Assembly: GCF_000013345.1 (NCBI RefSeq)
Contig: NC_007777.1
Location: forward strand, 4,030,001 to 4,094,000
DNA: 64,000 nucleotides
Direction of reading: 5' to 3'
DNA from: Frankia casuarinae
GTDB lineage: Bacteria; Actinomycetota; Actinomycetes; Frankiales; Frankiaceae
The translations under genes and the position numbers were made by a program. The notes below the pieces were generated by a model. It saw nothing but the letters and a program-made list of their open reading frames with translations, searched no databases and was not told the DNA's origin. This document shows, in pieces, positions 43,107-51,208 of the stretch (positions within the stretch are counted from its first letter, which is position 1; each line of letters begins with the position of its first letter).

Positions 43107-43553
43107 ACGCGCCCCAGCCTGCCGGGGCCGAACTGCGCGCGCAGCTCACAGCGGCCGACGTCGTGCTGTTCCGCACCCCGCAGTACGCAGGCGCGCTACC
43201 TGGAAGCTTCAAGAACTGGAAGCTTCAAGAACCTGATCGACTGGACGATCGGCGGCGGGGAGCTCTACGGTAAGTCCGCTGCCTGGGTCAACGTGGCCGC
43301 CCCGAGCCGGGGGAGGGGTGCCCGGGCCGAGCTGGGGACGGTGCTGGACCAGGTGGCTGCCAACGTCAGCGCGTCGGCCTGCGCGTCGTTGCCCGTGGCA
43401 AGGGAGGCCATCGGTCCGGACGGCACGGTGAGCGACCCACGGGTGCGTGCCGGACTCGCCGAGGTTCCGCGGGCCGTCGTGCACCACCTCGGCCTGGCAG
43501 ACACGGCAGACACGGCAGATGTCGCGGACACGGCAGATGTCGCGGCGGGGTGA
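43104..43553 (+). pseudogene. NADPH-dependent FMN reductase pseudogene
   Basis: Two frames together encode most of an NADPH-dependent FMN reductase: AELRAQLTAADVVLFRTPQY and AGALPGSFKN in one frame, then NLIDWTIGGGELYGKSAAW, VNVAAPSRGRGARAEL and ASLPVAREAIGPDGTVSDP in another. The shift is caused by a 16-bp tandem duplication, TGGAAGCTTCAAGAAC at 43201-43216 and 43217-43232; removing one copy restores SFKNLIDW. The N-terminal flavin-binding region (the usual GSLR-containing start) is replaced by tandem repeats. The 3' end carries a further 18-bp repeat encoding DTADVA units. The gene is dead by both defects. Confidence 0.75.
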
Positions 43554-43687
43554 GCCCATCGCGGCCCACCGGCGACCGACCCGGACGGCCGACCACCGAT
43601 GGACCCGCGTGTGGGACACCGATCTTCCCTCCCTTGCGCCCTGCGCGGCGTCTCACCCGGACAGGTGACCCGCCGCGGCCGGACACG

Positions 43688-43870
43688 TCAGTTCGGGATG
43701 GGCTGGCAGTTGGGTTGCGGGACGGGTGGGTAGGGAGGGCAGGGTGTGCCGGGCGGCTGGCAGCCCGCGCCGGTGGTGAGCAGACCGAGCGTGACGGCGG
43801 CTCCGATGGTCACCAGAATGCGACGGACACCGACAGCTCGCCCGGTTCTTCTCTTAACGGGTCGACGCAT
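43688..43870 (-). CDS. Small secreted lipoprotein-like peptide (60 residues)
   Basis: An Arg-rich N-terminus (RRPVKRRTGRAVGVRR), a hydrophobic helix (ILVTIGAAVTLGLLTTG) and a lipobox-like AGC are followed by a 24-residue Pro/Cys-rich tail (PPGTPCPPYPPVPQPNC). The ATG has GAGG seven bases upstream. It is probably exported and lipid-modified at the Cys after TGAG. Function unknown. An isolated gene at the edge of a ~600-bp noncoding region. Confidence 0.6.
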   Translation of the reverse strand: MRRPVKRRTGRAVGVRRILVTIGAAVTLGLLTTGAGCQPPGTPCPPYPPVPQPNCQPIPN

Positions 43871-44160
43871 ATTTGAACCTCTCTCGCGTCTCTCACGTGT
43901 TCTCCGATCCGCTATTCCCTACCAGAACTTCCCCACTCAATGACAACGGCGCGCCGAGCCCTTCGATTCCGTTTCACGTTTACGTATTCCCGTCCGGATT
44001 ATCGGGCCGCGCATCGGGCGGGCAGCCGGGCCGGTGAGAACCCGATGCGGTTGACACCGGAACGCCCCTGCCCGTCCAACCATCGATGACAACATTCACA
44101 AGATGGGAGAACCGATACATCTGTGTCGAACCGGCGCAAGTCCGGGCGGCGGTCACGCCT

Positions 44161-44230
44161 GCCGTTGACCGCTATTGACCGCCGTTGACCGCCGTTGACC
44201 GCCGTTGACCGCCGTTGACCGCCGTTGACC
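44161..44230. repeat. 10-bp tandem repeat (x7) in an intergenic region
   Basis: GCCGTTGACC is repeated seven times head to tail (the second copy reads GCTATTGACC). The 10-bp period keeps the units on one face of the helix, and each contains TTGACC, similar to many activator half-sites or -35 elements. It lies in the ~595-bp gap 43871-44465 between the small lipoprotein gene (divergent) and the secreted-protein gene, with no gene in the gap. Function unknown; slippage alone would also explain it. Confidence 0.9.
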
Positions 44231-44465
44231 GCCATCCGGGAGGACCATTCCAGTTACCGACCATTGCCCGACAGCACGGGCCGGATGACCGACTGCGTCC
44301 ACATTCACCGGGGGTGCCCGCAAGGGGTATCCGCATACCCCGGATGGGCTCATGCTTCCGGTCCGGTGGAGATGTTCCCGTAGGACCTGACCACTCAGCG
44401 TACCGGGCCCCTAGTATCCTCGGGCCGGGATGACAGATTTCTGGAAATACAGCGCGGAGGAAACC

Positions 44466-44978
44466 ATGCTCCCCTCACCGGGCAGGTCGGTGTGCCGCCC
44501 GCACCTCGATCTGGTGCCCGTCCTTACCGACGACTCCGGGGCTATGGGGGATGCGGCGCAATCCGTTTCGGCCCGTACCCGGCACCCGTCCCGCCGCGCC
44601 GTATCCATCATGGTCACCGCAATACTGCTCATTCTGTTCTCAGCGTTGCCTGCCGGCGCCATGATCCGCCGTTCGACGTATCATCCACTCCCGGTGATCA
44701 ACGTTTCGTACGAGACCGGCGCGGTGAGCGGCGTCGGGCGGCAGACCGACCTGACAATCACCGACAAAGGACCGGGGATCCTGCACGTCCAGTCAATCTC
44801 GGTGGACGGTGAGCGCCTCCTGGATCAGAACTCCCACCTCCGGATCGCGCCGGGGCACAGCTACATGTTCACTTTCGGCTGGGCCGGTGGTCCCGGGGGT
44901 GGTCCGGACGGGCCGACGGTCGTCATCGACAGCGATGCGCCTACCAGCCCCACCGTCCTCCACATCGGCTATCAGTGA
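44466..44978 (+). CDS. Secreted protein of unknown function
   Basis: A 170-residue protein. I prefer ATG 44466 because GGAGGAAACC precedes it; an upstream in-frame ATG at 44430 lacks a site. A hydrophobic signal (VSIMVTAILLILFSALPAGA, about residues 44-63) follows a long polar N-region. The mature ~100 residues form a beta-sandwich-like pattern (PVINVSYETGAVSGVGRQTD, ILHVQSISVDGERLL, YMFTFGW) resembling surface Ig-like or choice-of-anchor domains. No Cys pair or catalytic motif. Downstream lies a 19-bp direct duplication (45009-45046). Confidence 0.68.
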   Translation: MLPSPGRSVCRPHLDLVPVLTDDSGAMGDAAQSVSARTRHPSRRAVSIMVTAILLILFSALPAGAMIRRSTYHPLPVINVSYETGAVSGVGRQTDLTITDKGPGILHVQSISVDGERLLDQNSHLRIAPGHSYMFTFGWAGGPGGGPDGPTVVIDSDAPTSPTVLHIGYQ

Positions 44979-45185
44979 GGCCGCACCGGCAACGACGGCG
45001 AGGCCCGGGGTACCGGCGACCGTCCGCGGTACCGGCGACCGTCCGGAGGGCGCCGATGCCGTTCGCCGGCGCCACCGGTGCGCTCGCAATCCGGACGGAT
45101 CGGGAACGGGCGACCGTGGTCTCGGATGTCTGCTACCGGCAGACCGGGCGACCGTGCCCGTTCGGCGCGCATAAGAATGGAGGGG

Positions 45186-47648
45186 ATGACACCACGATCG
45201 TTCGTTGACCATCTTGCGGATCTGGACTTGCCGGCGCTGGCCGCTCTGCTCCGCTCGCGTCCGGACGTGCTGATCGAGCCGGTACCCCGCGGTTTCGGGC
45301 AGCTCGCGCAGCGGCTGGAAAGCCCGGATTCGCTGGCGGCGGCGCTGTGGGAGCTGAACCGCGACACGCTCCGGGTCGGCCAGGCGGCGGCGCTGCTGGG
45401 GGAGTCCGCGACGGTGCCCCGGATGGCCGAGCTGTTGGGCGCGTTACCGGACGCGGTGCGCGCCGGGGTGGACGATCTGTGCGCCCGCGGCCTCGCCTGG
45501 ACCGACACGGTGGTCCGACTCCCGGAGCCGCTGCACAACCACTGGGTCGAGGAGATCAGCTCCGCCCGCCCGGTCGCAAAAATCGCCCGCAACGTCCTGG
45601 TCGAGGATCTGCGTAAGGCGGTCACGGCGCTCGGGGCTCCGGCCGAAAACCTGCGCAAGACCGAGCTGGTCGCGCGGCTCACCGAACTCATGTCCGATGC
45701 CCGCCGCATCGCGACGATCATCGCTTCCCTGCCCGCCCCGGCGCGGCAGCAACTCGATGACCTGCGCCTGGCCACGGCCGGCGGCTACTTCCCCTACATG
45801 TTCCCCTACACGCCCTTCGAGGAGATCCATGACCGCAGGGCAGCCACGCGGTCCATCAGGCAGCTGATCACCGCGGGGCTGGTGCTGGGCGTCGGCAACC
45901 GGCCGGAGCTCCCCCGTGAGGTCGCGGTCGCCGCCTGGCTGGCCAGGCAGGACCTGGGGCTCACCGGGCCGCCGGACATTCCCCGGCCGGAGGTGAACGA
46001 GGCCGCCGTCCGGTCGAGCTCCCAGGCGGCCGCCCAGGGCGCTATCCGCGCCGTGACCGCCCTGCTCGACGAGGCCGCCGCCGCCCCCGTCGTGGCGCTC
46101 AAGCGAGGAGGCGTCGGTGGGCGGGAACGGGCCCGGCTGGCGAAGCGGCTGTCGACACCGTTGGCCGAGCTGCCGCTGTGGATCGACCTGGTCGCGGCCG
46201 CCGGCCTGCTGGCCTTCACCGAAGGCGGCTACGCACCGAGCCCGCGGTTCCAGGAGTGGCGGGAGGAGTCGCCAAGCCATCAGTGGGCGACGCTGGCGGC
46301 GGCGTGGCACGCTCTGGAGCACGCGCCGACGAGCCGCGAGGGTGCCGACGAGAAGGACGTCCCGCCGCCCCTGCCCATCGGGTCGGGGGCGGGCCAGATT
46401 CGCCGGGTGCTGATCCGCGCGGCGGCCGGCGGGCGGTCGGTGCGGCTCACGGCTGAGAACCTCGACTGGTTCTTCCCCCTGCACGGCTACGACGCCGCCA
46501 CCTGCAAGATCAAGGTGGCGGCGTCGATCCGCGAGGCCGAGCTGCTCGGGGTGTTCGCCCTCGACGTCCTGTCCGAGCCCGGCCAGGCCCTGATCGAGGC
46601 CGCGCCGAGCACCACCGACGCGGCGGCTGCCACCGTCGGGCTTATGATCGTCTCGACCGCGGACGAGCTCGCCGCGCAGGTCGCGAGGACGGTGCGGGAT
46701 CTGGCGGACCGCTGCGCCGAGCTGCTGCCCGCGACGCCGTCCAGCCTGATCCTGCAGTCCGATCTCACCGCGGTCGTGTCCGGCCAGCCCAGCGCGGCGA
46801 TATCCCAGCTCCTGCGGGCCGCGGCGGTGCCGGAGTCCCGGGGCGCGGCCGGGACCTGGCGGTTCACCTCCGCCAGCGTCCGCGCCGCGATGGACGCCGG
46901 ATGGTCCGCCACCGAGCTGCTCGAACAGCTACGCGCCATCGCCGACCACGGTCTCCCGCAGCCGCTCGAATACCTCATCGCCGACGTCGCCCGCCGGCAC
47001 GGACACGTGCGGGTCCGCGGGATGCGCAGCGCCGTCCTCGCCGACGAGCCCACGACCGCCGAGATCCTCCACACCCGGACACTGGCGAAGCTGCACCTCG
47101 CCCGGCTCGCCCCCACCGTGCTGGCCAGCCCGGTGGAACTGGACACGGTCCTCGCCGAGCTGCGCCGGACGGGCTTCTACCCCGTCGCCGAGGACGCGAC
47201 GGGCACCGTCATCGTGACGAGCGGACCGGGGCGGAAGGCGCCGCGGGGGGCCCCGGCACAGCCGTCCCGGGAGTCCCGGGCGTCCCGACCGCACGGAGGG
47301 TCCCCCGCCGGTCCGCCGGCGACCCGACGGCGGCTGACGGCCGACGAACTCGCCCAGCGCCTGCGCAGCGGCAATGACGACGGTGTCACCCTGCTGACCG
47401 ACCTGGCCCAGCGGCTCGGCGAGATGAACGGACGGCTAAACGACGCCGAGCTCGCCGTGCTGGCGGACGCGGTGGAACGCCGCAGCGATGTGGTCATCGC
47501 CTACCGGGACAAGCAGGGCACCCGGACGGTCCGCCGCATCCAGCCGAACCAGCTCTTCGGCCGGTGGCTGGACTCCTGGTGCCACCTGCGCAACGCCGAG
47601 CGCGAGTTCGCCATCGCCAACATCGAGTCCGTCAGTCCCGTCGGCTGA
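45186..47648 (+). CDS. XPB/Ssl2-like helicase-associated protein (Helicase_C_3, Rv0862c-like)
   Basis: An 820-residue protein. The layout of the N-terminal region (LDLPALAALLRSRPDVL, LWELNRDTLRVGQAAALLG, ending VEEISSARPVAK) and the middle ~450-620 (LVAAAGLLAFTEGGYAPSP; SSLILQSDLTAVVSG, then WRFTSASVRAAMDAGWSATE) match actinobacterial proteins carrying the XPB/Ssl2 helicase-associated domain but no ATPase motor. The C-terminus has a WYL-like strand pair (VVIAYRDKQGTRTVRRIQPN). Orthologues sit near xpb helicase genes in mycobacteria; no helicase gene is next to it here. ATG 45186 has GGAGGGG directly before it; ATG 45177 is an alternative. Confidence 0.82.
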   Translation: MTPRSFVDHLADLDLPALAALLRSRPDVLIEPVPRGFGQLAQRLESPDSLAAALWELNRDTLRVGQAAALLGESATVPRMAELLGALPDAVRAGVDDLCARGLAWTDTVVRLPEPLHNHWVEEISSARPVAKIARNVLVEDLRKAVTALGAPAENLRKTELVARLTELMSDARRIATIIASLPAPARQQLDDLRLATAGGYFPYMFPYTPFEEIHDRRAATRSIRQLITAGLVLGVGNRPELPREVAVAAWLARQDLGLTGPPDIPRPEVNEAAVRSSSQAAAQGAIRAVTALLDEAAAAPVVALKRGGVGGRERARLAKRLSTPLAELPLWIDLVAAAGLLAFTEGGYAPSPRFQEWREESPSHQWATLAAAWHALEHAPTSREGADEKDVPPPLPIGSGAGQIRRVLIRAAAGGRSVRLTAENLDWFFPLHGYDAATCKIKVAASIREAELLGVFALDVLSEPGQALIEAAPSTTDAAAATVGLMIVSTADELAAQVARTVRDLADRCAELLPATPSSLILQSDLTAVVSGQPSAAISQLLRAAAVPESRGAAGTWRFTSASVRAAMDAGWSATELLEQLRAIADHGLPQPLEYLIADVARRHGHVRVRGMRSAVLADEPTTAEILHTRTLAKLHLARLAPTVLASPVELDTVLAELRRTGFYPVAEDATGTVIVTSGPGRKAPRGAPAQPSRESRASRPHGGSPAGPPATRRRLTADELAQRLRSGNDDGVTLLTDLAQRLGEMNGRLNDAELAVLADAVERRSDVVIAYRDKQGTRTVRRIQPNQLFGRWLDSWCHLRNAEREFAIANIESVSPVG

Positions 47649-47788
47649 CCGGCACCCCCTTCTCCCCGGGCATGACCGGTCAGCCGGGTTCCGCAGGCAG
47701 TAGGTCCATGCCGATCAGCTCTCGAATCTGGACCCGTCGGCTCTCACGCCCGGCCAGCCCGGGGCGGGGCCGCCAGGCCCGGGGCGGC

Positions 47789-48208
47789 TCAGGCGGGTCG
47801 ACCGAGCTGGCGAGCGAGCCGCGTCTGGTCGAAGTACAGCCGGTTCTCGGTGATCAGGCCGCGCTCGACCCGGTAGACCTCGACGACACGCAGGTTGATC
47901 CGACGCCCGGTGGGCGCGAGCTCCGTACCGTCCGGGTCGCGGTAGACGCCGACGTGCGTCGCGGTCAGCGTGTACTCCTCGACCACGATCTCGCCCTGCT
48001 CGGCCAGCACGTGGGTATCGACGTCGATCTCACCGAAGGCCGCCAGGAAGGCGGCGCTGTACTCGGCGCCCGCCGCGCGCCCCTTGATCCGCACCCCGCC
48101 CGGTGCCTCGACGACCAGATCCTCGTCAAGTAGCGACAGCACCGAGGCCTCGTCACCGAGGTCGAAGGCGTCCAGCGCGCGCTTCACCGTGTCCAGCGCC
48201 TCTCCCAC
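47789..48208 (-). CDS. SnoaL/NTF2-like protein
   Basis: A 139-residue single-domain protein from GTG 48208 with GGAGG seven bases upstream. It shows a SnoaL-type cone fold: DTVKRALDAFDLGDEASVLS, DEDLVVEAPGGVRIKGRAA, an EYTLTATHVGVYRDP strand, and RRINLRVVEVYRVERGLITE near the end. Such proteins are cyclases, isomerases or simple ligand carriers. No polyketide cluster is nearby, so the role is open. It converges with the XPB-like gene, and the disrupted membrane-protein gene lies upstream on the same strand. Confidence 0.8.
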   Translation of the reverse strand: MGEALDTVKRALDAFDLGDEASVLSLLDEDLVVEAPGGVRIKGRAAGAEYSAAFLAAFGEIDVDTHVLAEQGEIVVEEYTLTATHVGVYRDPDGTELAPTGRRINLRVVEVYRVERGLITENRLYFDQTRLARQLGRPA

Positions 48209-48308
48209 GTGACATCCTCCAGGCTTGCCTGCCGCACACACCGCCCAGAGGGCGATCATCCCACCACCGGGCCGGTTCCCGACGGAAAACCGGATGTCCG
48301 GGAGGACG

Positions 48309-48632
48309 TCAGACGCTCGTGGTCGAGCCGGGGCGGATGATCATCAGAACGGTGACGATGACCCAGAGCAGGCTGAACACACCGGCCGCCATCGCGAGAC
48401 CGCTCGTGCGGGCGCGCGCCGCGGCCGCGTCCATGGCCACCGCGCCACCATCCATGGCCACCGCGCCACCATCCATGGCCACCGCGCCACCATCCTGCGC
48501 ACGGTCGGGGACGGCCGGGGATCCGGCGACGATCTCGTCGAGGACGTCACGCTGTCCGGGCAGCACCACGATGAGGAGCACGGCGGCGGCTACGGTCGTC
48601 AGCACGATCGCGACGATCAACCAGCTCTGCCC
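48309..48632 (-). pseudogene. C-terminal half of a membrane-protein gene split by IS607-type insertion
   Basis: The frame GQSWLIVAIVLTTVAAAVLL, then VVLPGQRDVLDEIV, and a final helix (LAMAAGVFSLLWVIVTVLMI) completes the N-terminal half at 50638-50864: removing the insertion gives a continuous frame reading TAQSLGQSWLIVA. Three perfect copies of a 21-bp unit (48432-48494) encode DGGAVAM repeats between the helices. The protein would be a ~180-residue four-helix membrane protein, possibly DUF2269-like. Alone this half lacks a start with a ribosome site. Confidence 0.75.
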
Positions 48633-48668
48633 AAGAACCGTTGCATGAAAGCGCTTGATAGCGTCCGC

Positions 48669-49997
48669 TCATGCCGCCTCGCCTCTCGGCGAGGCACCCC
48701 CGGTCTGACCGGCCGTGGCCGTGCCGGGTTCCCGCTTCCCAGCCACCCGCCCGCTTGCGCGGGTCTTACGGTCGGCTCCACGGGCGTTTTCCGTCTCCGG
48801 TGTACTGGCGGCGACGAGGTGGTGCAGGTTGATCGCGGCGTTGTGGTCGCGGTCGAGTACCAGCCCGCAGGACTGGCAGGTGAAGGTGCGCTCGGACAGC
48901 GTCAGGCTTGGGTTTCGCCAGCCGCAGCCGGAGCAGGTCTTCGAGCTGGGATACCAGCGGTCGGCGACGACGAGCGTCGATCCGTACCAGCGGGTCTTGT
49001 AGGCAAGCTGCCGGCGGACCTCGGCCATGCCGGCGTCGGCGACCGCGCGGGCGAGCCGCCGGTTACGGACCATCCCGGCGACGTGCAGATCTTCGACGAC
49101 GACCGTGTCGTGGGACCGGGCGAGCCGGGTCGTGAGCTTGTGCAGCCCGTTGTGGCGCTGGTTCGCGACCCGGACATGGATCGTCGCGAGCTGGGCGGCG
49201 CGCTGCCGCCGCCCAGCGCTGCCCGGCTTCGACCGGGCGTGGGCCCGCGACGCCCGGCGCAGTCGCCGTTCGGCCCGCTGGTAGTGCTTCGGGTTGGGAA
49301 CGGTCTGCCCGGTCGACAGAACAGCGAGGTGCTTCACGCCGAGGTCGACGCCCACCGGGCCGCCCGCGCGTTGCCGTCGCGACGGCCGCTCGGGAACGTC
49401 GCGGTCGACCTCGACGGTGAACGACACGAACCAGCGGTCAGCAGTCCGGGACACGGTCACGCCGAACAGTCGGGCACGTCCGTCGGCCAGCCGGCCGGTC
49501 AGGGCGCCCATCGGCTCGTGGACCTTCACCCGCCCGATCCGGGGCAGCTTCACGTAGGTCTCGTCAGCCGGGCCGTAGGCGCCGGTGGTGTACCGGAACG
49601 AGTCACGGGCCTTTCCCCGCTTCTTGAACCTGGGAAAGCCGACCCGCCGGCCCTTCCGCTTCCCTTGCCGGGAGTCGGTGAAGTTCTTCAACCCGCGGGC
49701 AAGCTGGTCGAGCCCGGCGCGGAACGCCTCCTTCGAGCACTCGTCCCACCATGGGGCGATGTCCCGCTTGACCGCGTTCCACGCGAGGCGCAGCGCGGGG
49801 AGCGTCCACGGGACGGGGGTGAGCAGGTCGCCCGTCAGCCCGTAGGACTGCTCGGCGTCACGCTGGGCGTGCGCGGCCTTCACCCGGGCCAGGCCCCAGT
49901 TGTAGGCGAACCTCGACGCCCCGGCGTGGCGGCGGATACCGGCGAGCTGGGCCTGGTTCGGGTCGAGGGCGAAGCGGTACGCCTGGAGCGTCGTCAC
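48669..49997 (-). CDS. tnpB: TnpB RNA-guided nuclease (IS607-type)
   Basis: A 442-residue TnpB from a GTG overlapping the tnpA stop (GTGA). The N-terminal helix-turn-helix/beta-barrel part starts TTLQAYRFALDPNQ. The RuvC-like catalytic triad is intact: Asp in VGVDLGVKHLAVLS, Glu in TVVVEDLHV, Asp in LDRDHNAAINL. The zinc finger CSGCGW-x(n)-CQSCG lies between the last two. TnpB proteins of this family are guided by an RNA from the 3' end of the element and promote its retention. The tail after LHHLVAA (~45 residues) is disordered and should be embedded in the guide-RNA scaffold region. Confidence 0.93.
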   Translation of the reverse strand: MTTLQAYRFALDPNQAQLAGIRRHAGASRFAYNWGLARVKAAHAQRDAEQSYGLTGDLLTPVPWTLPALRLAWNAVKRDIAPWWDECSKEAFRAGLDQLARGLKNFTDSRQGKRKGRRVGFPRFKKRGKARDSFRYTTGAYGPADETYVKLPRIGRVKVHEPMGALTGRLADGRARLFGVTVSRTADRWFVSFTVEVDRDVPERPSRRQRAGGPVGVDLGVKHLAVLSTGQTVPNPKHYQRAERRLRRASRAHARSKPGSAGRRQRAAQLATIHVRVANQRHNGLHKLTTRLARSHDTVVVEDLHVAGMVRNRRLARAVADAGMAEVRRQLAYKTRWYGSTLVVADRWYPSSKTCSGCGWRNPSLTLSERTFTCQSCGLVLDRDHNAAINLHHLVAASTPETENARGADRKTRASGRVAGKREPGTATAGQTGGASPRGEAA

Positions 49998-50587
49998 TCG
50001 CCAGCCTCGGTGGCGGCGGCGACGGCGCGGGCGGCCCGGTTCGCCGCGGCCCGACGACCGTACAGCCGGGCGCACAGCGACGTCAGGATCTCGGTGACGT
50101 CGCCCACCAGGTCGTCGTCGACCTCGCCCGGGTCGACCACCAGCAGCCGCCGGCCCTGCGCCGACAGCGCCGCCTCGACATACTCGGCGCCGAACCGGGC
50201 AAACCGGTCCCGGTGCTCGACGACGATCGTCGCCACGGCCGGGTCGCGCAGCAGGCCGAGGAACTTCCGCCGATGACCGTTGAGCGCCGACCCGACCTCG
50301 GTCACGACCCTGCCGACAGCCAGGTTCTGGCTGGCCGCCCAGGTGACGATCCTGGCGACCTGCCGGTCAAGGTCCGGCTTCTGGTCAGCGGACGACACCC
50401 GGGCGTACACCACCGCGACGGGGCGCCCGGCCGGCACGGTGGATTCGTCGACGAGTACCAGCCCACCGACCTTGCGGGCAGGGACCGGGAGCAGGCCGTC
50501 GCGGTACCAGCGCCGCGCCGTGGTGTACCCGACGCCGTTCGCGGCGGCCCACTCCTTAAGGTTCACACGAACATCATACGACGCCAT
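49994..50587 (-). CDS. tnpA: IS607-family serine recombinase
   Basis: A 197-residue recombinase with an N-terminal MerR-like DNA-binding domain (VNLKEWAAANGVGYTTARRW, YRDGLLPVPARKVGG), the reversed order typical of IS607. The catalytic domain follows: VVYARVSSADQKPDLDRQ, with the nucleophile Ser in ARVSS, then EVGSALNGHRRKFLGLLRD, IVVEHRDRFARFG and LLVVDPGEVDDDLVGD. All conserved Arg and Ser residues are in place. The start is uncertain: ATG 50587 has no ribosome site, and GTG seven codons later is possible. Confidence 0.92.
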   Translation of the reverse strand: MASYDVRVNLKEWAAANGVGYTTARRWYRDGLLPVPARKVGGLVLVDESTVPAGRPVAVVYARVSSADQKPDLDRQVARIVTWAASQNLAVGRVVTEVGSALNGHRRKFLGLLRDPAVATIVVEHRDRFARFGAEYVEAALSAQGRRLLVVDPGEVDDDLVGDVTEILTSLCARLYGRRAAANRAARAVAAATEAGE

Positions 50588-50637
50588 CAGAGGCCATCAG
50601 ACGCCATCGGACGCTGATTCGGCAGCAGCTTTCATCC

Positions 50638-50864
50638 CCCAGGCTCTGCGCGGTGAAGAACCCGAAGATCGGTACGACGAGGCCGAGCGCGGAGTAGACG
50701 CCACAGATCCGGTGCAGCACGCGGACGATCCCGGCAGCACGCTCGTCGCCCGGGGAGGTCAGCGCCAGGCGCGCAGCCGGGGCGAACATGCTGGCGGCCA
50801 CGGTGACCGGTCCGATCGCGAGGATCGCGGCCAGGACATGCACGCTGAGCAGAAACTTGGTCAC
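50638..50864 (-). pseudogene. N-terminal half of the membrane-protein gene split by the IS607 element
   Basis: From GTG 50864 (AGAGG seven bases upstream) the frame reads KFLLSVHVLAAILAIGPVTV, RICGVYSALGLVVPIFGFFT, then AQSLG, where the element begins. It carries two membrane helices; two more are in the other half at 48309-48632. In the present arrangement the frame runs into the element and ends within it at 50574. Confidence 0.78.
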
Positions 50865-51208
50865 GGTATGCCTCTCAGGATCGGCCTAGGATCGGGCGCG
50901 GACGGTCTGGATACGGATCCGGTGGCGCCGCGCCCACGCCTCGGCGCTAAGGTCCGGACGGCTCGACGTCCTAGCCGCCACAGACACCATCATCCTTCCG
51001 AGACTGGCCGATCCCACCCCACCACTGGCCGCGGACCTGCGCGACGCCCGGCGGTCTACGGCGGCACGCGGCACCCGGACCGAGCGGTCACGCCGGCAGC
51101 GCAGATGAGTAGTTCCGGACCGCCGCGTCCACTCGCTCCGCCATCTGGTGGATGATGGTGCCTGCGCGTAACCCGCCTTGTGCCGTGCGTCTTCAGGAGG
51201 CTTTCGGT

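Larger units (their letters stand above)
48632..50638 (-). mobile_element. IS607-family element (tnpA serine recombinase, tnpB)
   Basis: About 2.0 kb. Both ends carry a bipartite inverted repeat: ATGAAAGC and AGCGTCC (minus-strand 5' end; 50628-50635 and 50609-50615) mirrored by GGACGCT and GCTTTCAT (48660-48666 and 48645-48652). Insertion is between G residues, as known for IS607, with no target duplication, so the exact end bases are ambiguous by a few Gs. The reconstructed target CCTGGGCAGAGC restores an open frame. Short repeats of GATGGCGTCT follow the 5' end, likely recombinase sites. Both genes look intact, so the insertion may be recent. Confidence 0.88.
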
